The notes beneath the pieces were generated by a model, which saw only the letters and a program-made list of their open reading frames with translations, was not told the origin of the DNA and did not search any database. The translations under genes were made by a program, and so were the position numbers. Shown in pieces: positions 16,552 through 25,607 of a stretch of 64,000 nucleotides of DNA (position 1 is the first letter of the stretch; each line of letters opens with the position of its first letter). The DNA lies in IMG/VR virus record IMGVR_UViG_3300036766_000359, positions 1 to 64,000 of that record. One strand, given 5' to 3'. Origin of the DNA: a virus.

Positions 16552-17687
16552 GTTGCGCTCCTAACCACACAATAGAACGTCGCGACGGTGAAGTCCCCGC
16601 CCATGGGCATGTCATCTTCCAGCTTCACCCGTAGCTCGATGCCATACGCAGACAGCAACCGTCTGATCGTTCCGTACCGGAACTCAACAACGTGTTGGGG
16701 TTGAGCAAGTCCACGTACAGTCCCGCCCGCAGCCGGGATTGCGGATGGAACGAAACCCGACGCCTCTGCGGTCAACTGAGCCAGGGTCTTGTACGTAGTT
16801 GTCTGAATCGGGATCTTGGTGCCTTCAGGCAATCCAAGCTGCGGAGCAAACACAGCCGCGTAGCCCCACACTTGAAACTGCACAGAGTCGTTCATCACGA
16901 AATTGGCAGACCAAGCCGCTTTGGCTTTTTCGATGTCTACGTCTGTATCCACGTCAGGCACGATGTAAAACGTGCTGCCGTTTTCGTACGAGTAGCTGAC
17001 CAGCACGGTGTTACCTGCCTGGCTTGCCGCGAACACGATCTTGCCGTCCCCGTAGGCCACGGTGTAATCACCGCCCGAAGGCGCGAAAGCAGCGCGTTGC
17101 GTTTTCAGCACACCGTTCACGTGCACCACCACGGCGTAGCCATGTGGCGAGCCCTGATTCGCGATCTGTTGATCTAGGATGTAGGCATCCTCGTCAAAAA
17201 TCTTGCCGTGCGTAAGATCGATAAGCATGCCGTTGGCCAAGCTCCAACTGAGCCCGTCGCCATCATCGGTTGCTGCCTCGTCTTCTACACGTACAGAATC
17301 TCCGAACCACGTTGTCGGGTCACAGTAGTTGTGCGTGGCATAAATCACCTCGGTGCCAATGCGCGGTTCGCTTGATATCAGGGGAAGCTGATCAGAGTTT
17401 CTAGGAGGTTGAAGTCGCAAGTTGAACTTCGACTTGTAGCCTCCCTCAAACTCAGCCAAATCTTGGTCATTCTGTTCTTGCGAGTAGCCTCCCGCAATTA
17501 CCCCTGATGGAACCTCTCCTCTCCAGATCGTGCAAAGATGCACCTCTGGGTAATCGTATCCCCAAACTGTGTATGTACCTGGCGCTTCATCGAACTGTGC
17601 CACCAAGCTACGAGAAGCCAACACAGGCAACCACGTCGTCCAGACGTACGTACGTTGAGTCAAGAACGGTGCTAATCCTACTGACAT
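16548..17687 (-). CDS. Putative tail protein, GC-rich
   Basis: The start is the ATG at 17687, which has AGAGGG upstream; a longer frame begins inside the neighbouring gene and is rejected. The roughly 379-residue product is beta-rich. Segments such as RTYVWTTWLPVLASRS, YVVAYGDGKIVFAASQ-like strands and NTVLVSYSYENGSTFYIVPD suggest a virion fibre or tail sheath-like role. I do not recognise a family. The gene is noticeably richer in G+C than most of the window, as is the next gene upstream. This suggests they were acquired together or are under strong codon selection. Confidence 0.55.
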   Translation of the reverse strand: MSVGLAPFLTQRTYVWTTWLPVLASRSLVAQFDEAPGTYTVWGYDYPEVHLCTIWRGEVPSGVIAGGYSQEQNDQDLAEFEGGYKSKFNLRLQPPRNSDQLPLISSEPRIGTEVIYATHNYCDPTTWFGDSVRVEDEAATDDGDGLSWSLANGMLIDLTHGKIFDEDAYILDQQIANQGSPHGYAVVVHVNGVLKTQRAAFAPSGGDYTVAYGDGKIVFAASQAGNTVLVSYSYENGSTFYIVPDVDTDVDIEKAKAAWSANFVMNDSVQFQVWGYAAVFAPQLGLPEGTKIPIQTTTYKTLAQLTAEASGFVPSAIPAAGGTVRGLAQPQHVVEFRYGTIRRLLSAYGIELRVKLEDDMPMGGDFTVATFYCVVRSAT

Positions 17688-17697
17688 CTTAGCCCTC

Positions 17698-19239
17698 TCA
17701 CAGATCGTAAAAATCGAAAGCGCCACGATAGGTAATCGTGTTACCGGATGAGGAGATAACGTACATAAGCAACCTAGCAGGCCCAATTATGGCTATCGGT
17801 GTTCCGTAGACTCTGGGAGTCATGGACGAAGTGCCACCTTGCGAAATGAAATCGCTAGCTTGAAGTTCTGGCGCGTTCGCTACAGTAAATGCGAACTTCT
17901 TGATCAAGAACATGCTCGGAGCGGTAATTGCCGTTGAACTACTCCCCACGTAGGTCGCAGTAATGTAGCAAGTCTTACCTAGCGGAACATAGTGATGAGC
18001 CCAGAACGTCTGGTTATCAGTAGCAGCTATGGTGCCTACAGTAGTTCCAGCGCCGCCTGCTCCGGTCTTTAGCGTTATGATGCCTACGTTGGACCCTGTA
18101 GATCCAACTGTGACCACTTCCATCTTCTCGATGTAGCAGTGATCTAGGTTGACTAGATTTACAGCAGTTACTCCATTTAGAGTGACGGTTTCAGTAAACG
18201 GGCCTGCGCCTGTGGCGGAGTAATACGTTATCTTTACTGTTCTGGCCCCGGTGCCTGCGGCAGCATCACTTGCACTTGCAGAGACTATAGATCCAGTAAA
18301 GTTAGCTGACTGCTCCGTGTACGTAGTTCTGCGCACAGCAGATATAACAGCCGAGGTTAGTACAACATCGCCTGTCGATATGCCGCCGACGCCGTTCGAT
18401 GGAGTCGAAACCACGGTAATTGGGCTGTTTGGAGAAAATGCTACTACAAGAGCCGGATCAGTAGACACAGCTGCGGTAGACGGCCCTTTGACCGCCACAG
18501 GACCGTTTGTGCCATCCGTTAGGGCAACAAACCCACTACGAGCAACGGCATCCATCGCAGGCAAGTAGTTGCCTGCGTTGTCGGTGATCCTCTGGGCGTT
18601 TCCGACATAAATGACGTTGTTGTTCAGCGATTGAACCACGCGAACCGTTGCCGTGCCGGTCATCACAGCGATGGCACGAACACGGATATTGGTGTAGCCC
18701 GCGACGTTGGCCCCGCCCGCGAAGTTGGCCGTGAATGACGCATTGATGACATCGGTTCCGGCCAAATGGATTCGGCGGAGGTACCAAGTGGTTCCGCCGT
18801 CCTGCGATATCTCGACCTGCAAGGTTCCGGTCCATGTGCCGGTGACTTGCACCTGAACAGTCTCAAGCGACGAGACAGTAAATGCAGCGGCACTGCCCGC
18901 TGTAGGAGCGCCAGTGATAATCGACTGACCATTCGCTCCTACGGCAGTTGCCGATACGAGATCCCTGGTAGTGATGTTCTGCGTCGCTGGGGATACGTCT
19001 GCCGTAATGGTTGTTGTGACAGGGTTGTTTGGAGACAGCGACACGACAAGCGATGGGTCAGTGGCCACCGCAGCGGTGCTTGGAGCTTTCACCGTGACGA
19101 ACCGCGAGTTGGCCCCGTCTGACCCGGCAATAAGCAGCCCTCTGGTTCCAACGGGGGTCGCCACGCCGTTTTCGACAGACATTTCAACGCCGTTGGCGTC
19201 AAAAAGAATAACACGTTTCTGTATGGTCTCAGCAGCCAT
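17698..19239 (-). CDS. Putative tail fibre/structural protein with internal repeat, GC-rich
   Basis: The 513-residue product is rich in Ala, Thr, Val and Gly and predicted mostly beta. An internal duplication is visible: VKAPSTAAVATDPSLVV near residue 48 recurs as VKGPSTAAVSTDPALVV near residue 252, each followed by SPN(N/S)P(V/I)T. The C-terminus (TYRGAFDFYDL) may be a trimerisation or attachment tip. Its TAA stop region leads directly into the downstream gene. It overlaps the 108-residue gene upstream as TAATG. This looks like a fibre or head/tail decoration protein; the precise role is inferred from context. Confidence 0.6.
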   Translation of the reverse strand: MAAETIQKRVILFDANGVEMSVENGVATPVGTRGLLIAGSDGANSRFVTVKAPSTAAVATDPSLVVSLSPNNPVTTTITADVSPATQNITTRDLVSATAVGANGQSIITGAPTAGSAAAFTVSSLETVQVQVTGTWTGTLQVEISQDGGTTWYLRRIHLAGTDVINASFTANFAGGANVAGYTNIRVRAIAVMTGTATVRVVQSLNNNVIYVGNAQRITDNAGNYLPAMDAVARSGFVALTDGTNGPVAVKGPSTAAVSTDPALVVAFSPNSPITVVSTPSNGVGGISTGDVVLTSAVISAVRRTTYTEQSANFTGSIVSASASDAAAGTGARTVKITYYSATGAGPFTETVTLNGVTAVNLVNLDHCYIEKMEVVTVGSTGSNVGIITLKTGAGGAGTTVGTIAATDNQTFWAHHYVPLGKTCYITATYVGSSSTAITAPSMFLIKKFAFTVANAPELQASDFISQGGTSSMTPRVYGTPIAIIGPARLLMYVISSSGNTITYRGAFDFYDL

Positions 19240-19565
19240 TACGTCACCTCACACCCAAACAGATTAAAGCTGACGTTAGCGGTATCCGTATGAACTCGAA
19301 TCACATCAGTGGCTGCTAAAGCTATACCAATAGTGGCGGTAAATGAGTCACTTTTCAAAACAACAACATCATAATAAATATATTGCTTAGTAGCAAGTGC
19401 AGCACCAGCCACTGCCACACTAATTCGAAACTTGATAGAAGCAGCAGTTTGATTACACACGATGATCGTAGAAGCAGCGATACTCGTAGAAGCTGGAACT
19501 GCATATAAATCAGTTGTTGTGTTAGCAGCCGGTGCGGCCTGTCCAAGTACTTTTAGCGCCTCCAT
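19239..19565 (-). CDS. Small conserved-type virion protein
   Basis: This 108-residue beta-rich protein (LGQAAPAANTTTDLYAVPAS, then SFTATIGIALAATDVIRVHT) resembles small tail or fibre-associated proteins found beside receptor-binding proteins in many phages. It is translationally coupled to the next gene (TAATG) and lies seven bases after the collagen-like fibre gene's end region. No catalytic motif is visible. I infer a structural or fibre-joining role. Confidence 0.55.
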   Translation of the reverse strand: MEALKVLGQAAPAANTTTDLYAVPASTSIAASTIIVCNQTAASIKFRISVAVAGAALATKQYIYYDVVVLKSDSFTATIGIALAATDVIRVHTDTANVSFNLFGCEVT

Positions 19566-19571
19566 GTTAGT

Positions 19572-22118
19572 CTAACCTCCCATTAACAAAAAATGTCTAC
19601 GCCAAGCTAAATCTACGAGTACAGGACCAGTGGCACCCTGTGGTCCTGTTGCTCCTGTTACTCCAGCTGGGCCTGTAGGTCCTGTGGGACCTGTAGGTCC
19701 TATGGAACCTGTGGGGCCCTGAGGACCTGTTGCTCCTGTTACACCATCAACACCTGTTGGGCCGATAGGACCAGTGGCACCCGTGACGCCCTGTGGACCC
19801 GTTTGGCCTTGCGGTCCTGTGGCACCAGTAACACCATCGACGCCAGTGGCACCTCGAGGTCCTGTTGAACCAGTTACACCCTGTGGCCCTGTTGCGCCTT
19901 GTGGACCCGTCGCACCCGTAACACCATCAATGCCTGTAGCGCCTTGCGGACCAGTTGCGCCTGTTACACCATCAATGCCTGTAGGACCGATCGATCCCGT
20001 TGGCCCTTGAGGGCCTGTTGCGCCTGTGACTCCGTCCGCACCAGTTGGTCCAATTTGACCCGTTGGTCCTTGTGGACCTGTCGCCCCTGTTACGCCATCT
20101 ACGCCCGTGGCTCCACGTGGACCAGTTGGGCCAGTGGCACCTGTTATGCCATCAATTCCTGTGGCACCACGTGGGCCCGTTGCTCCAATTTGACCAGTCG
20201 CACCTGTGACTCCATCAATTCCAGTGGGACCTTGCGGACCCGTCGCACCAGTTACGCCATTTGGTCCGGTGGCACCAGTAACGCCATCTATTCCAGTAGC
20301 ACCCTGTGGTCCTGTGGCTCCTGTTACACCAGTAGAACCAGCACCACCAACAGTAAAGATGGAGAAGTTACCATCAATAAGTGTGAAATCAGCAGTTCCG
20401 CCAGGGCATCCGATAAGAGATGAAGAAACACGAATGTCAACAATGTCACCAGGACTAAGAGACTCGATGCTGGTGGTTATTGTAACGAAATCACTATTGA
20501 GCGTGTCCGCTTGCGAAACAGATGCGTCTTGTTCTAGAATGCCATTTATAAAGACTGCGAATTTCAGTGATGTTGATGTTGATGTCTTATATGACATCGA
20601 CACGGCGATGGCGTAAACGCCACCCATGATCGCCGTGATGTTTGAGTTAGCAACGCTTGGAATCGTGAAGCTTGATAAATCGGTCGTTGTCCATTGATTG
20701 ATGAGATAAAACGCGTTCGGAACGCTCATCGTAAAAAACGATGAGCCGTTATAAACATAGAGTTCGCCGTAAGCACTAAGAAGGCCTGCGGGTCCAGTAG
20801 GACCAAAAACACCAGTAGCTCCCTGAGGTCCGGTGAAGCCCGTGGCTCCACGTGGACCAGTTGGGCCAGTGGTACCTGTTACGCCGTCAATTCCTGTGGC
20901 ACCACGTGGGCCCGTGACGCCCTGAGGTCCAATAGATCCGGTTGGTCCCGTGACCCCCGTTACACCATCAATTCCTGTTGCGCCTCGTTGTCCAGTAGGT
21001 CCCTGTGGACCAGTCGATCCTGTGGATCCGACTGAACCGGTAGGACCCGTGACTCCTGTAACGCCTTGCGGTCCTGTAACGCCTTGCGAACCGGTAGGTC
21101 CTTGCGAACCGGTAGGTCCAGTCGCGCCTTGAACACCAGTCGCGCCTTGAACACCAGTCGCTCCTCGTTGACCAGTTGGTCCTTGTGAACCAGTGGGACC
21201 GGTGGGACCAGTTGCTCCCGTAACGCCCTGCGGGCCGGTTATACCAATTGAGCCAGTAGGTCCTTGAGATCCAACCGGACCGGTAGGGCCAGTAGCACCT
21301 GTAACACCCTGTGGACCAGTTACACCTATCGAACCTGTAGGTCCTTGTCCACCCTGAATACCAGTAGAACCCTTAGGACCGGGAGAACCTGTGGGTCCCG
21401 TTGGGCCGGTCGGGCCCTGCGGACCTGTTGGACCAGCCGGTCCTTGAGGTCCTGTAAAACCAGGACCTGTTGCTCCCTGAGGTCCAGTTGGGCCAGTTGT
21501 ACCTACAGGACCAGTTGGGCCAGTGGGACCCTGAGGACCAGTGAAACCAGGACCTGTTGCTCCCTGAGGTCCAGTTGGACCAGTAGATCCAGTTACGCCT
21601 TGGACACCAGTTGGACCAATAGAACCAGTCGGGCCAGTCGGGCCAGTAGTTCCTTGGGCACCCGTGGGCCCAGTAAAACCAGGGCCAGTTGAACCCCTGG
21701 GTCCAGTGGGGCCAGTTGTACCAACCGGTCCGGTGGGTCCGAGAGGCCCCGTTGGACCTATTTGTCCTGTAGGACCGACAGAACCTGTAGGACCGACAGA
21801 ACCTGTGGGACCCGTTACACCCGTTACACCCTGTGAACCGGTCACCCCCTGTGAACCGGTCACCCCCTGTGAACCGGTAGGTCCCTTAGGGCCAGTAGCA
21901 CCTTGAATGCCAGTAGCACCTTGAATGCCAGTAGCACCTTGTGGACCGGTCGAGCCTACAGGACCAGTAGACCCACGAGGACCGGTCGCACCCTGCGGAC
22001 CCGTAGCACCGGTTGAACCAACACCGGTTGGACCAGTCGGACCCATAGGTCCAGTAGGACCTGTTGGACCTGTAGGACCGAGTTTGCTACGTGAGCCACG
22101 AGGGTTCTCAATCGACAT
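19572..22118 (-). CDS. Collagen-like fibre protein with central jelly-roll-like domain
   Basis: The 848-residue protein is built of two long Gly-X-Y arrays (about residues 10-450 and 605-830) dominated by GPTG, GATGPQG and GVTG triplets. They flank a roughly 150-residue non-collagen domain with C1q/TNF or BclA-like features ([33 protein letters not shown]). The tail ends in [12 protein letters not shown]. Bacterial and phage collagen arrays form trimeric triple helices rich in Thr, often glycosylated. Here the globular domain is central rather than terminal. The neighbouring glycosyltransferases may modify this fibre. Function: host-contact fibre, by inference. Confidence 0.85.
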   Translation of the reverse strand: MSIENPRGSRSKLGPTGPTGPTGPMGPTGPTGVGSTGATGPQGATGPRGSTGPVGSTGPQGATGIQGATGIQGATGPKGPTGSQGVTGSQGVTGSQGVTGVTGPTGSVGPTGSVGPTGQIGPTGPLGPTGPVGTTGPTGPRGSTGPGFTGPTGAQGTTGPTGPTGSIGPTGVQGVTGSTGPTGPQGATGPGFTGPQGPTGPTGPVGTTGPTGPQGATGPGFTGPQGPAGPTGPQGPTGPTGPTGSPGPKGSTGIQGGQGPTGSIGVTGPQGVTGATGPTGPVGSQGPTGSIGITGPQGVTGATGPTGPTGSQGPTGQRGATGVQGATGVQGATGPTGSQGPTGSQGVTGPQGVTGVTGPTGSVGSTGSTGPQGPTGQRGATGIDGVTGVTGPTGSIGPQGVTGPRGATGIDGVTGTTGPTGPRGATGFTGPQGATGVFGPTGPAGLLSAYGELYVYNGSSFFTMSVPNAFYLINQWTTTDLSSFTIPSVANSNITAIMGGVYAIAVSMSYKTSTSTSLKFAVFINGILEQDASVSQADTLNSDFVTITTSIESLSPGDIVDIRVSSSLIGCPGGTADFTLIDGNFSIFTVGGAGSTGVTGATGPQGATGIDGVTGATGPNGVTGATGPQGPTGIDGVTGATGQIGATGPRGATGIDGITGATGPTGPRGATGVDGVTGATGPQGPTGQIGPTGADGVTGATGPQGPTGSIGPTGIDGVTGATGPQGATGIDGVTGATGPQGATGPQGVTGSTGPRGATGVDGVTGATGPQGQTGPQGVTGATGPIGPTGVDGVTGATGPQGPTGSIGPTGPTGPTGPAGVTGATGPQGATGPVLVDLAWRRHFLLMGG

Positions 22119-22122
22119 TGGT

Positions 22123-23331
22123 TCACGAAGTGGATGCCGTCAGGGTAATCCCAATAGTCCCAGGGGATCCTGGAACACCACCTTCTGCTGCAAGAAGTCT
22201 TACTGTGGTGGCTCCCCCAGGGACAGACACCTCAATCATGAAGCCCACAGGATTGCTGTTTGGTGGAACCGGACCATCTAACTCTTGTAAAAACAGGTTC
22301 TGATCCGAAAATTGGTTATTGGTAGTGAAATCAGCGTCAAGAAGCGTTTCCTGGGTTTCTTCAGTTCCATTGCCCCACATAATACGTAGTGATGCGTAAC
22401 CACCGGGAGCACCGTTAGAGTATGTGACATAGAACGTGATATGACGAACACGTTTTGGAATGATGTAATTCGATTGATTAGTGAAGTTTCCAAGTAACGG
22501 AAGAGATCCAGTCGGGATATGAATCGTTCGAGGGATCTCAAAACCACAGCATTCAGGGGCCGGAGCAGGAGATGGGCCAGGAACTGGACCCGGAAAAATT
22601 GGAGGGCAATTGTTCACGATAATCACCTCCGGATGACATCGAACAGGAGAACTCGAGCAACTGTTGTCGTAAATAAGAACGACATACGGCGAAGCGGGAC
22701 AGACGACACTGAATCGCATCTCTGCTGCTTGCACCGGAGAATTCGGGTCTTGTTGATACTCCCATAAAATTGTGTAGTCGCCAGATCCAACCATGACAGA
22801 CCACTGTGCATAGTATTCACCGACAGTAAAACGCGTTGCTGCTGATTTCGGAGATACAATTCTACCCGTAGCATCCAGGATAGTCCAGAACACGAACGCG
22901 TCTTTAGGATATCCAGACCCGTCTTTAAGAAATAACGGTAGACCACCACGACCGAGCGCAGACCCGGTGAGAAAAGTCCCGAAACCACTAACAGGGATGG
23001 CGTTACCGGACGGAGGCAAACATGTTGAATAACTAGAAGGATCAACGACAAAGAAACCTTCACAAGTTTGATCAACACGGCCCCCGGAAACTTCTTGAAT
23101 TTCCCAGGTGATTCGATAACTTCCGTTCCTAACATCTGTTTGCCATGGAGCGTAATACTCACCACAAAGTGCTCGAATCGCCGGTAGAGACTTACCAGAA
23201 ACTTGTTGCCCATTCGCTGCACGAACAGTCCATCGAACAGAAAAGGCATCTTGAGGATACCCATTCTGATTGCTAAGATAAAGTCTTAGTTCACCTCTAG
23301 TGAGTTGTTGACGAACAAGAAATGCAGCCAT
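22123..23331 (-). CDS. Tail protein with two Ig-like domains and beta-rich C-terminus
   Basis: Residues 1-100 and 115-215 are duplicate Ig-like modules. Each has a YP(Q/K)DAF segment, a GEYYA(P/Q)W turn and a final (R/T)I(T/L)WE(I/Y)QE-type strand. A Pro-rich linker ([20 protein letters not shown]) separates them from a beta-rich C-terminal domain of about 140 residues with [16 protein letters not shown] and a Gly/Thr-rich end. The same module begins the tail protein at 7.7-8.6 kb. The gene sits four bases upstream of the collagen fibre gene and probably encodes its tail attachment or an accessory fibre. Confidence 0.65.
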   Translation of the reverse strand: MAAFLVRQQLTRGELRLYLSNQNGYPQDAFSVRWTVRAANGQQVSGKSLPAIRALCGEYYAPWQTDVRNGSYRITWEIQEVSGGRVDQTCEGFFVVDPSSYSTCLPPSGNAIPVSGFGTFLTGSALGRGGLPLFLKDGSGYPKDAFVFWTILDATGRIVSPKSAATRFTVGEYYAQWSVMVGSGDYTILWEYQQDPNSPVQAAEMRFSVVCPASPYVVLIYDNSCSSSPVRCHPEVIIVNNCPPIFPGPVPGPSPAPAPECCGFEIPRTIHIPTGSLPLLGNFTNQSNYIIPKRVRHITFYVTYSNGAPGGYASLRIMWGNGTEETQETLLDADFTTNNQFSDQNLFLQELDGPVPPNSNPVGFMIEVSVPGGATTVRLLAAEGGVPGSPGTIGITLTASTS

Positions 23332-23404
23332 GCAACAACTCCCTCATATAAGCGAGTTATCAAGTTTTCTTTGCCTCAAACGGGATCCATGTCTTCCATA
23401 AAGA

Positions 23405-23788
23405 CTATGAATTGAATGATGCATTTAGTCCGTTAGCGGAAGAAGAGAGTCCTGAAGGCGAAACATCAAATTCTCTAATGACTTCCGCAGGGAGCGTTGG
23501 AACAGAATAAACAAGTTTCCAAAAACCTGTTCGGTCTGGGTAAAATCGAACCGAATAAAACCCAGGACTGCCGGGAATTTCGTTAAAATAAACGAAACCG
23601 CTTGATATGGACGAATCCGGAGTTGTTAACCCGTCCAAGACAGTCCAAGGAAGATAGACGTTATTGGAGAAAACCAGTACTGAAACATCAGCAGGCAGAA
23701 CCCCAACGGCCCTAACTATGCCCCCTGGAGGGTCATAAAGGTCTATCTGGTCATTGACTAAGGTTGCGGATGATACAGATCTTCCCAT
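23405..23788 (-). CDS. Small Ig-like tail protein
   Basis: The start is placed at the ATG at 23788; a GTG at 23815 would add nine residues. The roughly 127-residue product resembles a single Ig-like module. It has an N-terminal strand region (DQIDLYDPPGGIVRAVGVLP) and GFYSVRFYPDRTGFWKLVYS, which aligns with the GEYYA...RITWE part of the larger tail proteins. A Ser-rich tail follows. It is divergent from the plus-strand gene at 23845, with a short shared gap containing a TAATAAATA box on the minus strand. Confidence 0.5.
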   Translation of the reverse strand: MGRSVSSATLVNDQIDLYDPPGGIVRAVGVLPADVSVLVFSNNVYLPWTVLDGLTTPDSSISSGFVYFNEIPGSPGFYSVRFYPDRTGFWKLVYSVPTLPAEVIREFDVSPSGLSSSANGLNASFNS

Positions 23789-23844
23789 AACGTGAACCCA
23801 TGAATAGAAGTTCACGCATAAAATCCTATTTATTATGTAGTGGG

Positions 23845-24228
23845 ATGAGTCTTTTCAAAAAACTTCAAGCCATCAAATCGCAAATAGCGAAAGAGGCTCA
23901 AATAGTTATCGACGACTGGGAACAAGACGACGACGGGTTTGACGAAGAACTCGGTTCAGGGGGTATGTGCGATAAAGTTGCAGATACCATAACTGCAGTC
24001 ATAGGTCGAATGATACCGGAAGTAGAATTCACGGACGGGGGACACGAAGGTGATGACCACGCATTCATAATCGTCTACGACGATTTAGAAGCGTACGCAG
24101 TGGACATACCGCCCGGGGTTTATGAAATAGGGTCAGGATACTCTTGGAAGAAAATCCAAGGTGTGGAAATCACACCACAAGACATCGTCATAACAAGAGT
24201 TGACAGAGAACTAGTCGTGGATTGGTAA
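23845..24228 (+). CDS. Hypothetical acidic protein
   Basis: The start is set at the ATG at 23845; an in-frame upstream start would overlap the divergent gene. The 127-residue protein begins MSLFKKLQAIKSQIAKEAQ, an amphipathic helix. It continues with the very acidic DDWEQDDDGFDEEL and ends in a small beta domain (DDHAFIIVYDDLEAYAVDIP...VELVVDW-like strands). No family is recognised. It converges with the phosphatase gene at adjacent bases. Confidence 0.5.
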   Translation: MSLFKKLQAIKSQIAKEAQIVIDDWEQDDDGFDEELGSGGMCDKVADTITAVIGRMIPEVEFTDGGHEGDDHAFIIVYDDLEAYAVDIPPGVYEIGSGYSWKKIQGVEITPQDIVITRVDRELVVDW

Positions 24229-24738
24229 TTATACTAGTTGAAGGGCGTATTCCACAGACACTAGATAATTTTGTTGTTGTTCTCGAGTTCCATATTCTCC
24301 ACCTATCGCATTTGAAAGTAGTGAACCTTTCCCGAGGCGGATCGCTGATAACGCGTCTTCAACACTGTAGCGATATACGAATCTAAGGATCGCATAGGCA
24401 ATGGACGGACTCCGTGAATTACCGAGCGCACAGTGGACGTATATTCGCCCATAGTTGAAGTGCAATTGTGCGAATGACACAGCATTTCGAATCAAATCTT
24501 CAGAAATATGTGAACCATTATCTATGAAAGGCACCTGACATAACATCGGAATGCCTTTTCCAGAATCATCACTATCATTATCCATATTTATTACGGATGC
24601 TATAGCTAGTGCATCGCGTAAATGAAACCAGTCGTCCGCATCATTGATGCGTCCACCTATGATAATGTTATCATGACATGTCCAACGTTGAGTGAGATGA
24701 CCAGCCGGACGAACAAAATAGTCTTCAAGTATTGTCAT
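24229..24738 (-). CDS. Dual-specificity protein phosphatase
   Basis: The 169-residue product contains the cysteine phosphatase P-loop VHCALGNSRSPSIAYAIL (C-x5-R), preceded by a region that supplies a general acid in DSP enzymes. It is a compact DSP domain without extra modules. Such enzymes remove phosphate from Tyr/Ser/Thr and sometimes RNA 5' ends. A promoter-like extended -10 and a 28-bp repeat lie upstream, suggesting separate and regulated expression from its neighbours. A role in altering host signalling is plausible; the substrate is unknown. Confidence 0.75.
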   Translation of the reverse strand: MTILEDYFVRPAGHLTQRWTCHDNIIIGGRINDADDWFHLRDALAIASVINMDNDSDDSGKGIPMLCQVPFIDNGSHISEDLIRNAVSFAQLHFNYGRIYVHCALGNSRSPSIAYAILRFVYRYSVEDALSAIRLGKGSLLSNAIGGEYGTREQQQNYLVSVEYALQLV

Positions 24739-24764
24739 ATAACACGGCTTCAGTCAAAGAAGCG

Positions 24765-24792
24765 CGACGACGTTCATGACATGCGCGGACAG
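24765..24792 (-). repeat. 28-bp leader repeat, copy 1
   Basis: This is one of two copies (27 of 28 bases identical to 25021-25048) sitting 27-30 bp upstream of a minus-strand start codon and just downstream of a candidate -10. The minus-strand core is CATGTCATGAACGTCGTCG. Its position at about +1 to +28 suggests an operator or a leader-RNA element. Confidence 0.6.
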
Positions 24793-24798
24793 GGTCAC

Positions 24799-24807
24799 AT
24801 TATATCA
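24799..24807 (-). promoter_or_regulatory. Extended -10 promoter for the phosphatase gene
   Basis: The minus strand reads TGATATAAT, a perfect extended -10 (TGnTATAAT), overlapping the stop of the 63-residue gene. No good -35 is present at 17 bp, which extended -10 promoters can tolerate. Confidence 0.5.
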
Positions 24808-24991
24808 TACCAAGCTCTCGATGAGCCTGCGTGACAAGAGATCGATCTTCGTCTGTACTCTGACCGTCAGCCGGGGTACTTAGTATGGTCTGCTTATCCC
24901 CGAAGCAAAGTGTCAACAATAGTCTACCGGGAACTGATTCTTTATCAACTTTAACAACACGAAGATTCTGTTCCGAATTAATGTTATCCAT
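24800..24991 (-). CDS. Hypothetical 63-residue protein
   Basis: The gene starts with ATG at 24991 after a good ribosome site (AAGGAA). The product (NLRVVKVDKESVPGRLLLTL, then CFGDKQTILS...TQAHRELGMI) has two or three strands and a C-terminal helix. Nothing is recognised. It has its own sigma70-like promoter and the second copy of the 28-bp leader repeat, so it is probably controlled in parallel with the phosphatase gene. Confidence 0.55.
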   Translation of the reverse strand: MDNINSEQNLRVVKVDKESVPGRLLLTLCFGDKQTILSTPADGQSTDEDRSLVTQAHRELGMI

Positions 24992-25020
24992 TATTTCCTT
25001 CTTTCACGCACACTTCTATC

Positions 25021-25048
25021 CGACGACGTTCATGATATGCGCGGACAG
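25021..25048 (-). repeat. 28-bp leader repeat, copy 2
   Basis: The second copy of the 28-bp element, with one C/T difference from 24765-24792. It lies 30 bp upstream of the ATG at 24991 and about +7 to +34 from the promoter at 25061-25089. Equivalent placement at two genes argues for a control function. Confidence 0.6.
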
Positions 25049-25060
25049 AAGCAGCGATAA

Positions 25061-25089
25061 ATACTAGCACACCCGCTCATTGATAACAA
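25061..25089 (-). promoter_or_regulatory. Sigma70-like promoter for the 63-residue gene
   Basis: The minus strand has TTGTTA, a 17-base spacer ending in TGC, and TAGTAT. This gives a -35, correct spacing and an extended -10. The 28-bp repeat begins about seven bases after the predicted start of transcription. Confidence 0.5.
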
Positions 25090-25102
25090 TCTCAAATTTA
25101 TG

Positions 25103-25333
25103 TCAAAAACAAAGCTGCTTGAATGCCATTATCTCTTGTGCAAATTGGTGCGGTGATACTCGAGCTGAACCCTGATAATATTGTTCACGAAGTTCACTGA
25201 TAGAAACAGCCGGGTTAATGAAAATAAAGAACACCCTTGGACCCTGACGTCGCTGCCTGAAAGAACACCCACAAATTTTCAGGTATGCAGCTAGGTAAAT
25301 ATCGTGTGTTTCATACTCCGAGTCTTGCGCCAT
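25103..25333 (-). CDS. DUF5659-like small protein
   Basis: The 76-residue protein has the pattern I associate with DUF5659. An N-terminal acidic segment leads into THDIYLAAYLKICGCSF, then a basic turn (RQRRQGPR), a strand (VFFIFINP), and helices with LREQYYQGSARVSPHQFAQ. Members are small, widespread in phages and bacteria, and uncharacterised. Assignment rests on memory of the family pattern only. A possible ribosome site (GGAG) lies about 12 bases before the ATG. Confidence 0.5.
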   Translation of the reverse strand: MAQDSEYETHDIYLAAYLKICGCSFRQRRQGPRVFFIFINPAVSISELREQYYQGSARVSPHQFAQEIMAFKQLCF

Positions 25334-25607
25334 TTGAAATCTATACTCCGTTTAGGTATACGTTACTTTCCCACACTTTACTTACCCACTATACTACTTG
25401 ATTTTTCAACCGAAATTTTTGAAACTCGCATATTTAAAAAAGAATAACATGACGCCGCCGTGATAATTAAAATGAACGCGATAATCATAATATTGGCAGT
25501 TTTATCATTGCGTTCATTTGATTCCACAATTCATTTTTTCGTTTAGTTCAGCATTTTAGATACGACTAAGGCCGCGAGAGGAAACTCTCGCGGCCTTAGA
25601 CTCAGAT
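25334..25607. other. AT-rich intergenic region
   Basis: About 270 bases separate the DUF5659-like gene from the GIY-YIG gene. It is AT-rich, contains one strong hairpin at 25567-25598, and has no convincing promoter hexamers. A 24-codon hydrophobic frame on the plus strand at 25472-25546 lacks a ribosome site and is not called as a gene. Confidence 0.5.
25567..25598. terminator. Strong hairpin with GAAA tetraloop
   Basis: A perfect 14-bp stem (TAAGGCCGCGAGAG pairing with its complement) encloses GAAA on the plus strand. It lies 10 bp after the GIY-YIG stop on the minus strand. No T-run follows immediately, so it may be a terminator, an mRNA 3' protector, or both. It is the strongest hairpin I noticed. 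Confidence 0.55.

Noticed and set aside
19774-21906. Several plus-strand open frames rich in PVGPCGPV-type sequence
   Set aside because: They are antisense readings of the Gly-X-Y collagen codons and have no start signals.
25472-25546. 24-codon hydrophobic plus-strand frame (MNAIIIILAVLSLRSFDSTI...)
   Set aside because: No ribosome site or promoter; AT-rich region makes such a frame likely by chance.
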